Positions 33,399 through 41,488 of a stretch of 64,000 nt of DNA are shown here, piece by piece. The stretch's first letter is position 1, and each line of letters starts with the position of its first letter. The DNA is from Liquorilactobacillus uvarum DSM 19971. GTDB lineage: Bacteria; Bacillota; Bacilli; Lactobacillales; Lactobacillaceae. The translations under genes were made by a program, and so were the position numbers. The stretch lies in the NCBI RefSeq assembly GCF_001434935.1, contig NZ_AZEG01000004.1:93081-157080 (forward strand), read 5' to 3'. The notes beneath the pieces are model-generated. The model saw only the letters and a list, made by a program, of their open reading frames with translations. It made no database searches and had not been told where the DNA came from.

Positions 33399-33472
33399 TG
33401 GCGCGGGAGAGATTCGAACTCTCGACCGTCCGCTTAGAAGGCGGATGCTCTATCCAGCTGAGCTACCGAGCC
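33399..33472 (-). tRNA. tRNA-Arg (anticodon TCT)
   Basis: The 74 bases on the minus strand fold as a tRNA: acceptor GGCTCGG/CCGCGCC, D-stem GCTC/GAGC, anticodon stem TCCGC/GCGGA with loop CTTCTAA (anticodon TCT, reads AGA), T-stem GAGAG/CTCTC with TTCGAAT loop, discriminator A. CCA is not encoded. One acceptor pair, position 4 with 69, is a U-C mismatch. Confidence 0.93.
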
Positions 33473-33573
33473 ATAAACAACACTAACTATTATAGGATGA
33501 CTCCACCTATGTTGTCAAAACTTTTTTTGAAAATATTCTTATTTTATTAACAATCTATAAATAAGCATTATAA

Positions 33574-33602
33574 TTGAAATGTTTATGTAATCATGTGATA
33601 AT
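33574..33602 (+). promoter_or_regulatory. promoter of the 45-residue membrane peptide gene
   Basis: TTGAAA (33574-33579) and GATAAT (33597-33602) are 17 bases apart, about 40 bases before the start codon. Confidence 0.55.
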
Positions 33603-33642
33603 ATTGTAAATGAAATGTAATATAAAAAAAGGGATGGTTTGA

Positions 33643-33780
33643 ATGATACAATTTTTAGCACTTATAGGTATTTTGCTCCTCGCTGGTATTATTCAGCTTT
33701 ATGACAACCAGCGCAAAACTCGCAGCGGCTATAAGCATTTCAAGAATGATGTACGACAAGACAAACTTTTGGGTAAATAG
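33643..33780 (+). CDS. small membrane protein of 45 residues, unknown function
   Basis: The frame encodes MIQFLALIGILLLAGIIQLY followed by a basic tail (NQRKTRSGYKHF...). One membrane helix (about 3-20) with a charged cytoplasmic C-terminus. AAAGGGATGG precedes the ATG, and a promoter and a downstream terminator bracket it, so it looks like a real monocistronic gene. I do not recognise a family. Confidence 0.65.
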   Translation: MIQFLALIGILLLAGIIQLYDNQRKTRSGYKHFKNDVRQDKLLGK

Positions 33781-33885
33781 CATTGCTTTCCTGAGGCTTG
33801 TGGCACTTAACTCTGGATTAATTGTGTATTATTATAAGTAATAATTTAAAGTGTCAGCTGCTTTTATAAACTAAATAGCTGTGCG

Positions 33886-33922
33886 AAAAAGCTACAACCG
33901 GTATGATGGTTGCAGCTTTTTT
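33886..33922 (+). terminator. terminator downstream of the 45-residue peptide gene
   Basis: AAAAAGCTACAACC pairs with GGTTGCAGCTTTTT around an 8-base loop and ends in a T-run. Confidence 0.8.
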
Positions 33923-34146
33923 GATTTTTTGTAACTGTTGATTTAGCAATTAAATTTTAGTACTTGGACAGTTAACAACTGTACACTTACCATTTACACC
34001 AGAATTTGAATTAGCAAGTTTTACATCGTTGGGATATTGGTCACAATATTTAATTTCAACTTAACTTGTTTAACAGTTAATTTTAGAGAGCAATGCTCAG
34101 CAAGCATTTTTTCACTAATCAGCTCAATTTTTGTTAAAAAAGACAC
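33923..34146. other. intergenic, no gene seen
   Basis: A+T-rich sequence between two terminators facing each other. I see no frame with a ribosome-binding site and no clear repeat. Confidence 0.5.
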
Positions 34147-34190
34147 AAAAAAAGATACTCTACCGTAAATTAAACTTCGATATAGTATCC
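34147..34190 (-). terminator. terminator of the three-gene unknown operon
   Basis: On the minus strand GATACT pairs with AGTATC around a 24-base loop, followed by seven T. Confidence 0.6.
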
Positions 34191-34245
34191 CTTTTAAATA
34201 CCGTGCTGCATAAGTCAGTCACGCTTACATAATTCAAGCTTTTTA

Positions 34246-34716
34246 TTAGCTGGACAAATTTCCAAATTTTTCAAAATACTTCTCTTCAATCTGTGTGGGT
34301 GTATACCCCAGTTCAACCAAACCAAATTTGATCAAAATATGCCAAGCATGCAAAAAAGGTTCACTTTGCCGCTCAAAAAAGCTTTTATTCAACTGCTGTT
34401 GCAGAATCATGAACAACTTTGCAAATGAGTGACTCGTCCATTTATGTCTCATACGGTCAGTTTCTTCATCCGAAAGTAGCATCAAGTATGTCCACTTTTG
34501 ATGGTTACCCACTCTGCAGAATGCACATAGAACATCACAATAACTTGCAAGTAGCTCTGTACCTTCCATTTTCTTGGCTGTTTTTGAAAAAAGAACTGCC
34601 AGTGCGCTGTTTAACTCAATATACAAAACCGCTGCTTTTTCTTCGTCTGTAAACTTTCCAGCCAGCGATCCATCTTCAAAATGCCGCGCAGTATCAATCA
34701 TTTCTTTTATCTGCAA
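34246..34716 (-). CDS. unrecognised helical protein of 156 residues
   Basis: No family recognised. The sequence is predicted mostly alpha-helical and soluble, with no signal peptide or membrane helix. It begins MQIKEMIDTARHFEDG and has three Cys near the middle (YCDVLCAFCRVG). It is the last gene of a minus-strand group of three with short spacings, ending at a terminator. Cotranscription with the two upstream unknown genes is the only functional clue. Confidence 0.75.
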   Translation of the reverse strand: MQIKEMIDTARHFEDGSLAGKFTDEEKAAVLYIELNSALAVLFSKTAKKMEGTELLASYCDVLCAFCRVGNHQKWTYLMLLSDEETDRMRHKWTSHSFAKLFMILQQQLNKSFFERQSEPFLHAWHILIKFGLVELGYTPTQIEEKYFEKFGNLSS

Positions 34717-34737
34717 GTTCAGATCTCTCCTTTATTC

Positions 34738-35757
34738 TTAGTTAAAATATAACGAATCAGACCTTACTTCCAAATCAGACAAGTTATCAAGATACCATTT
34801 CCTGACAAATTGATATTGAAGCAGAATATCAAACCATGAAACTTGATGTTCAGCGTCGTTTACCTTGATTGCCCATTCAGGCACGCCTGTATTATTCTGA
34901 ATACTCTTGTCGAATAAAGTAACAACAGTTCCCTCATTCAGATTCAAGATAGCCTCATTATGTGCACCAACTTTAAGCATCCTGCCACCCTCAGCAGCCA
35001 TCACAAACAATTGGTCAATGACACTATGCTGAATCTGAGGATTCGACAATTCATAGACTGCACTATTAGACGGATCTAACAAGTTAAAGTCAACATCAAA
35101 ACCGTAATCCTCCTTGAAAAAGCGACCGATATTCAATAAATAAGTTTCAAAACTCTTAATAGCCTCAGGCAGAATTTTATCCGGATAATCTACAAGCAGC
35201 AGTTGAACAAGGGACCGGCTATTGAAACGAACAATATTTTTATGAAAATTCAAATAAAAGAGAATTTCACCAGAATTTTTTTCCGTATAATAGGCCCCAT
35301 CAGTTGTTCCTTTTTCAAGTTGAAATGCAAAATAGCCATGTGTATTTATTCCTGGAAATTCATGGTACAATTCGCGATTTCTATCCGACGACTGTAAGAT
35401 TACCTTCTCGCTATTATGTAATTCCAGTAAACGATTCAAGAAAATCAAATAAAAATCAGCTCGACTGTATTGTTGTGGAAACACAAGATAAGAATTATCT
35501 AGCTGGAAGTTAACAAGTTTCAATGCTGCTTCAAATAATGTTTGTGGTTCTTTCGTTTGGACTAGCTGTTCTAGAAGTTGTGTAAACCGAATGCCATTAT
35601 GCAGGCTGTCTTTTAACTCTTGGTTATATGCAATTAAGCGACCAGTCGTACTTAAAGTTGCAGCACTTTCACGGACACTTGCCTCTTCATCTGTCTTTAA
35701 AATATTTTTTTCTTTTGGTTTGAAAGTGACTGTTTTCTGCTCAAAGTTTTCACTCAT
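34738..35757 (-). CDS. unrecognised protein of 339 residues
   Basis: No family recognised. Soluble, acidic, with no signal peptide. It starts MSENFEQKTVTFKPKEKN; the first 40 residues look disordered. The rest is mixed alpha/beta with many aromatic residues. The start overlaps the end of the upstream coiled-coil gene by 8 bases, so the two are translationally coupled and may act together. Confidence 0.75.
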   Translation of the reverse strand: MSENFEQKTVTFKPKEKNILKTDEEASVRESAATLSTTGRLIAYNQELKDSLHNGIRFTQLLEQLVQTKEPQTLFEAALKLVNFQLDNSYLVFPQQYSRADFYLIFLNRLLELHNSEKVILQSSDRNRELYHEFPGINTHGYFAFQLEKGTTDGAYYTEKNSGEILFYLNFHKNIVRFNSRSLVQLLLVDYPDKILPEAIKSFETYLLNIGRFFKEDYGFDVDFNLLDPSNSAVYELSNPQIQHSVIDQLFVMAAEGGRMLKVGAHNEAILNLNEGTVVTLFDKSIQNNTGVPEWAIKVNDAEHQVSWFDILLQYQFVRKWYLDNLSDLEVRSDSLYFN

Positions 35758-36643
35758 TGATCTTCACCCGCCCTTTTGTGGCGATTAAATCAGCGATGTA
35801 ATCGCGATAAAGCGATGCATTGCGTGCGGTAAAGTTTTCAAAGCCGCCAAATTTGGCGACAATACTTTGTTTCTCGTAGCCAATCAGTGTGTCTTCTTTT
35901 GAAAGAGCTAATACTTTTTCTTCACTCTCACGAATAAGTTTGTACGCTTGCTGCGCTTTTTCGTCCTGATCAGTTAGAAAAGATAAACGTTCTACCAACT
36001 TCTGCTTGGCCTCTTTAGCCTTAGAAGCCTCCCATGGCAAAACTTTATCCTGTGCCAATTTTTTTAATTGAAGTCTAACTTTTTCTTTCTCTTGATCTCG
36101 ACTATCCTGTGAGTCTATCAAAGATTGTAATTGATCTGTCTGTTGTGATATAGCCGCGATCTTATCGCTGTTTAATCTCTTTTTTTGTATCTCAAGCTTA
36201 AAAGCAAGCTCCAACTTTTTATATTCAGTTTGATCAAAGTTAAATCTTACTTTGAGAACATCTAAGGTTCCAAAAAGACGGCGATCCCACCAATTTCCAA
36301 AATAGAATTGAAAGTGCCCGAGGCTAGTCTGTTCAAAATAAAAAAAGGGATAGGTTTCATGGAGATATGCAATTAAGTTACCACTAAGATACTGACTAAG
36401 TTTATCTGAAATATCAATAACAAGCTGTTCATTCCTCTCATCTGAGGAGCCGTGCTTAGCCTGTTGAATTTCTTTAGAATAACGTTCACCATCTATTAAT
36501 TGATAAATCAACCGATCATCTTGAGCCTGAATTGCCGCCGCCAAAGTCTGTAAATATCTTGCCTTATTCGCAACTGCCTTTGTCAATTCAGTCGTTGCAA
36601 GCACATGTTCTCGTTGTATTACACTATCCTGTATATTCGCCAA
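35750..36643 (-). CDS. unrecognised coiled-coil protein of 297 residues
   Basis: Starts from a TTG at 36643 behind AAGGGGAG. Residues about 145-245 form a long charged heptad-like region (KKLELAFKLEIQKKRLNSDK and following), probably coiled coil, flanked by globular parts. An aromatic cluster (YFGNWWDRRLFG) lies near residue 115. No membrane segment, no enzyme motif. First gene of the three-gene unknown operon, downstream of mvaS. Confidence 0.75.
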   Translation of the reverse strand: MANIQDSVIQREHVLATTELTKAVANKARYLQTLAAAIQAQDDRLIYQLIDGERYSKEIQQAKHGSSDERNEQLVIDISDKLSQYLSGNLIAYLHETYPFFYFEQTSLGHFQFYFGNWWDRRLFGTLDVLKVRFNFDQTEYKKLELAFKLEIQKKRLNSDKIAAISQQTDQLQSLIDSQDSRDQEKEKVRLQLKKLAQDKVLPWEASKAKEAKQKLVERLSFLTDQDEKAQQAYKLIRESEEKVLALSKEDTLIGYEKQSIVAKFGGFENFTARNASLYRDYIADLIATKGRVKINE

Positions 36644-36692
36644 ATCTATCTCCCCTTATCAACAACTACCTGTTTAAAGCCTACCTGATGCA

Positions 36693-36719
36693 AAAATGAG
36701 CAAAAGCGGCTCTTTTTGT
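36693..36719 (-). terminator. possible terminator of mvaS
   Basis: On the minus strand AAAAAGAGC pairs with GCTC and a following ATTTTTG, with one bulge. The stem is short. Confidence 0.5.
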
Positions 36720-36870
36720 GTTCAAAAAACAGCAGAGGTTATTTATAATTCTAAAATTATTGCACTAACGTATAGCGCTATTATAACATTCCCTAATAAA
36801 ACAACTCAATAATATAACTGTCATATCAGCAAATAACTGCTATCCGTCCAAAACACCGCATCAATAATAA

Positions 36871-38034
36871 TCATTTTTTTAGATATTGTCTCTGATATCC
36901 TTTGATCCCCGTCAAAACAAAGTTAGCTGGATCGTTCTTATACTCAAGTTTTCGTGTTTCCACATTATACAGCTGATTATTGAACAATTCCTCATATTCT
37001 GTGATACTAACTTCCCTACGCTGATTTAACTCCCGCGCATAATCGATCTTCATCAAACCTTCCCTAAAGGTATCTTGCAAAACACCCGAATAAAATTCAG
37101 CTTCTGCTCCCGATCCATAGCTGAATAAACCAATTCTTGAACCAGCAGTTAGTCGCTCACTATTGTGCAATAAGGATAAAAGACTTAGGTAAAGCGAGCC
37201 GGTATACAAATTACCGACAATCCGATTAAACATCCGGGCATTTTCAAACTCCTGCGTTAGACGTACCGTCAAAACAGAATCCGCACCAGCAATTAGCTGG
37301 CGTAAGCCCTTTAAACCCAACTTTGTATACGGTAAATGAAACAATAACGCATCAAAGTCTTTAAGTGCAAGACCAGTTTTGTTTTGGTAACTGTTCCAGA
37401 CCCGCTCAAGAAATTCAAGGTAAATATTCGAGGAATACTTACCATCGACCATGGCTTCAGTTTTGCCCAGAGGCCGCCAAAAATCCATAATATCCTGCGT
37501 ATAATATGTACTTTCTTTGCTGAGCATCAAAATTCGAGGATTAGCACCAATTAACATTGCAACTGCTCCCCCACCTTGTGTCGGTTCACCTGGTGTTCGC
37601 AAACCATAACGCGCAATGTCGGCTCCAATCACCAATACTTTGCGTTCCGGAAAAAGCGCAACATGCTCTTTTGCAAGTTGTATTCCTGCCGTTGCTCCAT
37701 AACACGCCTGTTTTATCTCTATCGCACGAATATCAGAACCCAAGCCCAGCAACCGTGCTAAATAGACAGCAGCTGCTTTTGAATTATCGATACCTGATTC
37801 AGTTGCGAAAATAACAAAATCAATTTGTTTTTTATCATCATCTGTCAGTATCTTATCTGCCGCATTAGCTGCCATCGTCACGACATCCTGAGTTGGAGGA
37901 ATAACAGCCATCCTTTCTTGTCCGATTCCGATTAAATACTTGTTCGGATCCTCTTGCCTTGCATGGGCTAACTTAGCCATATCAATGTACAAATTAGGGG
38001 TGAAAAAGCCTAATTTATCGATCCCAATCTTCAT
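36871..38034 (-). CDS. mvaS: hydroxymethylglutaryl-CoA synthase
   Basis: Condenses acetyl-CoA with acetoacetyl-CoA to HMG-CoA, the second step of the mevalonate pathway. Catalytic Glu in FATESGIDNSK, Cys in KQACYGATAG, and His in LFHLPYTKLG are all present. 387 residues, normal for the bacterial enzyme. Monocistronic in appearance. Confidence 0.95.
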   Translation of the reverse strand: MKIGIDKLGFFTPNLYIDMAKLAHARQEDPNKYLIGIGQERMAVIPPTQDVVTMAANAADKILTDDDKKQIDFVIFATESGIDNSKAAAVYLARLLGLGSDIRAIEIKQACYGATAGIQLAKEHVALFPERKVLVIGADIARYGLRTPGEPTQGGGAVAMLIGANPRILMLSKESTYYTQDIMDFWRPLGKTEAMVDGKYSSNIYLEFLERVWNSYQNKTGLALKDFDALLFHLPYTKLGLKGLRQLIAGADSVLTVRLTQEFENARMFNRIVGNLYTGSLYLSLLSLLHNSERLTAGSRIGLFSYGSGAEAEFYSGVLQDTFREGLMKIDYARELNQRREVSITEYEELFNNQLYNVETRKLEYKNDPANFVLTGIKGYQRQYLKK

Positions 38035-38076
38035 AAAACTTTCACTCCTCAGTCTTTTTTATAATCTTATCATACA

Positions 38077-38116
38077 CGAAAAAAGTTTCTAAGGTCTAAC
38101 ATCACCTCAGAAACTT
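38077..38116 (-). terminator. terminator of the 28-residue peptide gene
   Basis: On the minus strand AAGTTTCTGAGGT pairs with ACCTTAGAAACTT (one mismatch) around an 8-base loop and is followed by TTTT. The only minus-strand frame upstream is the short peptide gene at 38133-38219. Confidence 0.85.
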
Positions 38117-38132
38117 CTCATTATCTGTTCGT

Positions 38133-38219
38133 TCATACAATTTTTATTATTAAAAAAACCAACGCCCATAAAAAAATACTCATAAATACTCCATTGAACA
38201 AACCTTTAAAAAAATTCAT
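38133..38219 (-). CDS. 28-residue hydrophobic peptide, possible small membrane protein
   Basis: The frame encodes MNFFKGLFNG then a hydrophobic stretch (VFMSIFLWALVFLIIKIV), one membrane helix. GGAG sits 8 bases before the ATG and a strong terminator follows the stop within 20 bases, which supports a dedicated transcript. Too short to classify; type I toxin peptides and small transporter regulators have this look, but nothing here proves either. Confidence 0.5.
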   Translation of the reverse strand: MNFFKGLFNGVFMSIFLWALVFLIIKIV

Positions 38220-38314
38220 ACTTTCATCTCCAATGAGGTGCTGGTAACAGTGCCTTGCTTGACACAAACCAAGTGTAACTTGAACAGGTATGTCTTTTCT
38301 GTGTTTCACTATTA

Positions 38315-38343
38315 TTTTAACCTTTTATTAACCTCTTTTAATC
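38315..38343 (+). promoter_or_regulatory. three phased direct repeats, possible response-regulator site
   Basis: TTTTAACC (38315), TATTAACC (38326) and TTTTAATC (38336) recur every 10-11 bases, the spacing of tandem sites for OmpR-family regulators. They lie between the divergent 28-residue peptide gene and the ybjQ-like gene. Confidence 0.35.
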
Positions 38344-38433
38344 TTTTTTAGCATGCATAGCCTTGCATCTCTTAATTTAGTACCTTGGTATATTTTTCAA
38401 CTAAGGTACAATAGTACTGAAGGAGGAATTTTT

Positions 38434-38754
38434 ATGTCTGATATTTTAATTGTTACCACCGAAAACATCCCTGGCAAAAAATATGAAGCTATTGGTGAAG
38501 TTTTTGGCTTAACCACGCAATCAAAAAATATTCTTAGAAATATTGGTGCTTCACTAAAAAATGTTGTCGGTGGCGAAATAAAAGATTATTCTAAAATGCT
38601 TGAAGAATCAAGAATGGTATCACTTGAACGTCTCAGAAAAAATGCTCAAGCAATGGGAGCCGATGCGGTTGTTATGATGCGTTTTGACTCTGGATCAATT
38701 GGCACCGATATGCAATCTGTTGCAGCCTATGGAACAGCTGTCAGATACGTTTAA
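38434..38754 (+). CDS. YbjQ-like, UPF0145 heavy-metal-binding-domain protein
   Basis: A 106-residue UPF0145 protein (YbjQ type): [21 protein letters not shown] at the start and [12 protein letters not shown] near the end. The family forms pentamers; function is unknown in bacteria. AAGGAGG precedes the ATG at 38434; 27 codons of upstream frame are not used. Confidence 0.88.
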   Translation: MSDILIVTTENIPGKKYEAIGEVFGLTTQSKNILRNIGASLKNVVGGEIKDYSKMLEESRMVSLERLRKNAQAMGADAVVMMRFDSGSIGTDMQSVAAYGTAVRYV

Positions 38755-38794
38755 TGCACCAGCCATATACTAAAAAAACACGTTGGAGGAAACA

Positions 38795-39082
38795 ATGAAA
38801 GTCATCAATGTTGAATTAACTGTTAAACCTGAGCTGCAAGCCGAATATGAAAAATTCGCAAATGAATTAGTGGAACACTCAGCCGCCGAACAAGGCAATC
38901 TTTCCTATAGTCATTTTAAAAAGTTGAATGCTGACTTTGAATATGAAATTATCGAACATTGGAAGGATCAGCAAGCTGTTGCAAAACATAACGAAACACC
39001 CCATTTCCAAAAATTTTTAGCCCATATTGGAGACTATGTTACAAAGACACCCGTTATTATTCGCATGGATTATAATGCTTAG
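38795..39082 (+). CDS. antibiotic biosynthesis monooxygenase-domain (ABM) protein
   Basis: A 95-residue ferredoxin-like ABM domain protein: MKVINVELTVKPELQAEYEKF and YEIIEHWKDQQAVAKHNETPHF. Such proteins are quinol monooxygenase-like or heme-related dimers; the substrate cannot be told. GGAGGAAACA precedes the ATG. It is 40 bases after the ybjQ-like gene and ends in a terminator. Confidence 0.85.
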   Translation: MKVINVELTVKPELQAEYEKFANELVEHSAAEQGNLSYSHFKKLNADFEYEIIEHWKDQQAVAKHNETPHFQKFLAHIGDYVTKTPVIIRMDYNA

Positions 39083-39098
39083 TTACTCGCTCTAACAC

Positions 39099-39152
39099 AA
39101 AAAGAAGATTTTTGTCTGCAAAACACGTTGGCGACAGAAATCCTCTTTTTTT
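39099..39152 (+). terminator. terminator of the ybjQ-like/ABM operon
   Basis: AAAAAGAAGATTTTTGTC pairs with GACAGAAATCCTCTTTTT with two mismatches, ending in T-rich sequence. Confidence 0.75.
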
Positions 39153-39277
39153 AATTCTATATCTAATTGTTCAAACATGCTTATCAGCTGACTATGCGAA
39201 ACACATCTCAAAATATCTTTCTAGTTTTTCCCTATTTAATATTGAATCGCCGCTTCTCTTCCATAGCATTCAACCAG

Positions 39278-40111
39278 CTACAGCAAACGTTTGAAGACCT
39301 TTTTTAATGGCTCGATTTTTTTTATACGATCGGCAACTTGTCCTGCCATAAAAGCTCCTGTAATAACATCTCCCTCAATAACTGCATCCCTTAATGATAA
39401 TGCTTGATTGTTACCACTGAGATCAAGGACTCTAGCAGAAAAACCTGCATTTGATCTTTTGATAGTTGTTCCTGGATTGCTTGCAGAAACTATCAATTTC
39501 TTGTACTGTGAAGATATTTCACTTTCTTCTGTTGCCAAAAAAATTGTTCCAGCCTGAACTCCTTGGGCTCCTAAACATTTAACTGCTTCAATTGAATGCT
39601 TATCATAGATTCCTCCAGCAGCAATCACAGGTTTATTAGTAATCGCTGTCACTTGCGGCAACATCGTTAACAATGTTTCAGTTCCAATATGTCCGCCGGC
39701 CTCCATTCCCTCAACAATAAGTCCATCGACTTCAAGTTTCAGCATCTTTTTAGCAATCTTAAGAGTTGGAATGACAGGATAGATTTTTATTTGAGCATTT
39801 TTTAGCTGTTTAATAAATCTTTGAGGAGTCCCTGCCCCAGTCGTAACGACCGCAACTTTTTCCTCGCAAATCACTCTGCACAAAGCCCCAGCATTTTTTT
39901 CAAATAAAACCAAATTAACACCAAAGGGCCATTTAGTCATTTTTTTAGTTTGACGGATCATATTGCGCAATTCAGAAGCAGTCCGACCGCCGCTGGCAAG
40001 AATACCCAACCCACCTTCATTCGACGCTGCAGCTACAAGCTTTGGTGTTGAGACCCAAGACATCGCACCTTGAAAAATAGGATATTTTAGACCTATATCT
40101 TGATACCACAT
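39278..40111 (-). CDS. short FabK-like enoyl reductase (FMN, nitronate-monooxygenase fold)
   Basis: TIM-barrel flavoenzyme of the FabK/2-nitropropane dioxygenase family. Motifs match FabK closely: YPIFQGAMSWV at the start, VVTTGAGTP, EGMEAGGHIG with the catalytic His (about 141), AAGGI, and GAFMAGQVADRI at the end. At 277 residues it is about 40 shorter than usual FabK, mainly in the C-terminal part. It is the last gene of the six-gene operon and would reduce the enoyl thioester with NAD(P)H. Substrate carrier (CoA or ACP) is not known. A nitronate monooxygenase role is possible but the neighbours argue for enoyl reduction. Confidence 0.85.
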   Translation of the reverse strand: MWYQDIGLKYPIFQGAMSWVSTPKLVAAASNEGGLGILASGGRTASELRNMIRQTKKMTKWPFGVNLVLFEKNAGALCRVICEEKVAVVTTGAGTPQRFIKQLKNAQIKIYPVIPTLKIAKKMLKLEVDGLIVEGMEAGGHIGTETLLTMLPQVTAITNKPVIAAGGIYDKHSIEAVKCLGAQGVQAGTIFLATEESEISSQYKKLIVSASNPGTTIKRSNAGFSARVLDLSGNNQALSLRDAVIEGDVITGAFMAGQVADRIKKIEPLKKVFKRLL

Positions 40112-40140
40112 TTTTTACCGCCTACTTTCATGATAATTAT

Positions 40141-40875
40141 CTACAAGGAATTGTATTGCGGTTTACTCCAATATCCTTTTTTATTTCCATTAACTGCAAA
40201 AACTGTGCCTGTTCTTTTTGTTGGTAAAATTTCATCAATGATAAAATCTGCGACATCATCTGCTGAACCTAAATGCCATTCAGAGGGCAAACTCCCATAT
40301 TTATCTGCTAACTTTTTTAGTACAGGGGCAGTCATTTCGGTCACTGCACCAGGTGAGACAGCATTTACGCGAATAGAAAAACGCTGTAATTCTTCAGCCA
40401 AAGTATATGTCAAGCCTACTAAACCAGCCTTTGCAGCACTATAATTGGACTGACCAGCATTCCCTAGAAGACCTGACTGTGATGTCAAAAATATAATTTG
40501 ACCATTTTTATTCAGTTTTGGGGTCAAAACTTTTGTTATATTAAATGCACCTGTAAGGTTTGTTGCAAGTACATCATCCCACTGTTTGGTCTTCATTTCA
40601 CCCCACCAATTATCAGCCACAATCCCTGCATTATTAACAATGTAATCGATATCACTAATTTTTTCAAGTTCTTTTTGGGCTGCTGAACGATCTCGGATGT
40701 CAAAGCAAATAGTATGTATTTCAATGTTATCTTTCTCCAAAAATTTTTTTCTTTCCGCTAAAAGCTGCGGATTTCGTCCCTGAAGAAACACGTCCAAATC
40801 TGTAACAGCTGCTTTTTTAGCAAGTGCCCATCCTATTCCACGTGTAGCACCAGTTATCAAAATTTTCTTTCTCAT
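40141..40875 (-). CDS. FabG-like short-chain ketoreductase
   Basis: Classical SDR of 244 residues. NAD(P) motif TGATRGIG, NNAG motif, and catalytic Ser (about 134), Tyr (about 147) and Lys (about 151) in SQSGLLGNAGQSNYSAAK. It resembles 3-oxoacyl-ACP reductases. The start codon follows the stop of the upstream hot-dog gene directly. In this operon it would reduce the 3-keto product of the thiolase. Confidence 0.88.
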   Translation of the reverse strand: MRKKILITGATRGIGWALAKKAAVTDLDVFLQGRNPQLLAERKKFLEKDNIEIHTICFDIRDRSAAQKELEKISDIDYIVNNAGIVADNWWGEMKTKQWDDVLATNLTGAFNITKVLTPKLNKNGQIIFLTSQSGLLGNAGQSNYSAAKAGLVGLTYTLAEELQRFSIRVNAVSPGAVTEMTAPVLKKLADKYGSLPSEWHLGSADDVADFIIDEILPTKRTGTVFAVNGNKKGYWSKPQYNSL

Positions 40876-41175
40876 TTATTTCCAGCTCCCAAATGCAAGC
40901 AATACTGTCTTGTCAGACTGTATCCTTTTAATAGTAAAATTTTTAGTAGTAATTTCAATCAGTATTCTCTCATCTGTGTACAGCGGTTCACTGAATTTAA
41001 TCCTCAAATATCTCAGCGAATCTTTTTTAATGCTGGTACAATATTCTTCAAGCCGATCAACAAGTAAATTTCCTGGAATAATCTTGTCTGAGCCTGTATG
41101 AAGGAGGTTCTGATCATTATATTGTCGAATATAATTTTTAACCATCTTGTCTGTAATTTTTAAATAGATCTTCAT
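40876..41175 (-). CDS. small MaoC/hot-dog-like hydratase candidate
   Basis: A 99-residue protein that looks like a single hot-dog domain. The segment YNDQNLLH (Asp21, Asn23, His26) matches the R-hydratase motif GDxNPxH in spacing and in its catalytic Asp and His. The later HGM loop is IIPGNLL, so its His is lost. I place the start at the ATG at 41175 behind AGAGG; the TTG at 41184 is an alternative. It follows another small gene of similar size by overlap, and the two may form a heterodimeric dehydratase. Confidence 0.65.
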   Translation of the reverse strand: MKIYLKITDKMVKNYIRQYNDQNLLHTGSDKIIPGNLLVDRLEEYCTSIKKDSLRYLRIKFSEPLYTDERILIEITTKNFTIKRIQSDKTVLLAFGSWK

Positions 41176-41488
41176 TCCACTCAACCTCTGTCATCATCGT
41201 TAGCTGCAACCTTGCGGTAATTTTATTTTTGTAATACAGGTCTAAAGACAGTTCAATAATTTTTTTCCCTTTTGAGGTCCGATATTTGCGAATAAAATTC
41301 AAAACGATTCTGTCCGTCTTAAGAACCCCTTCTTCTAGTAGATAAAAATTCTCCTCCAAAAGAATATTTCTGCCATTTTTGTATTTAGAAGGTAAGACTA
41401 GTCGTTGCCACATTCCTCCTACACTGCTAAAAATATGTGGTTCAACCAACTCCTGCTCATCTATCCGCTGCTCGCACAGTTTAATCAT
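41138..41488 (-). CDS. small hot-dog-like partner protein
   Basis: A 116-residue protein (MIKLCEQRIDEQELVEPHIF onward) with strand-rich C-terminal half. I see no catalytic Asp-x4-His pair, so it may be the non-catalytic partner of the following gene, like the N-terminal half of MaoC-type double hot-dog dehydratases. The ATG at 41488 overlaps the thiolase stop by 8 bases and has GGAG 8 bases upstream. The family call is structural inference. Confidence 0.55.
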   Translation of the reverse strand: MIKLCEQRIDEQELVEPHIFSSVGGMWQRLVLPSKYKNGRNILLEENFYLLEEGVLKTDRIVLNFIRKYRTSKGKKIIELSLDLYYKNKITARLQLTMMTEVEWNEDLFKNYRQDG

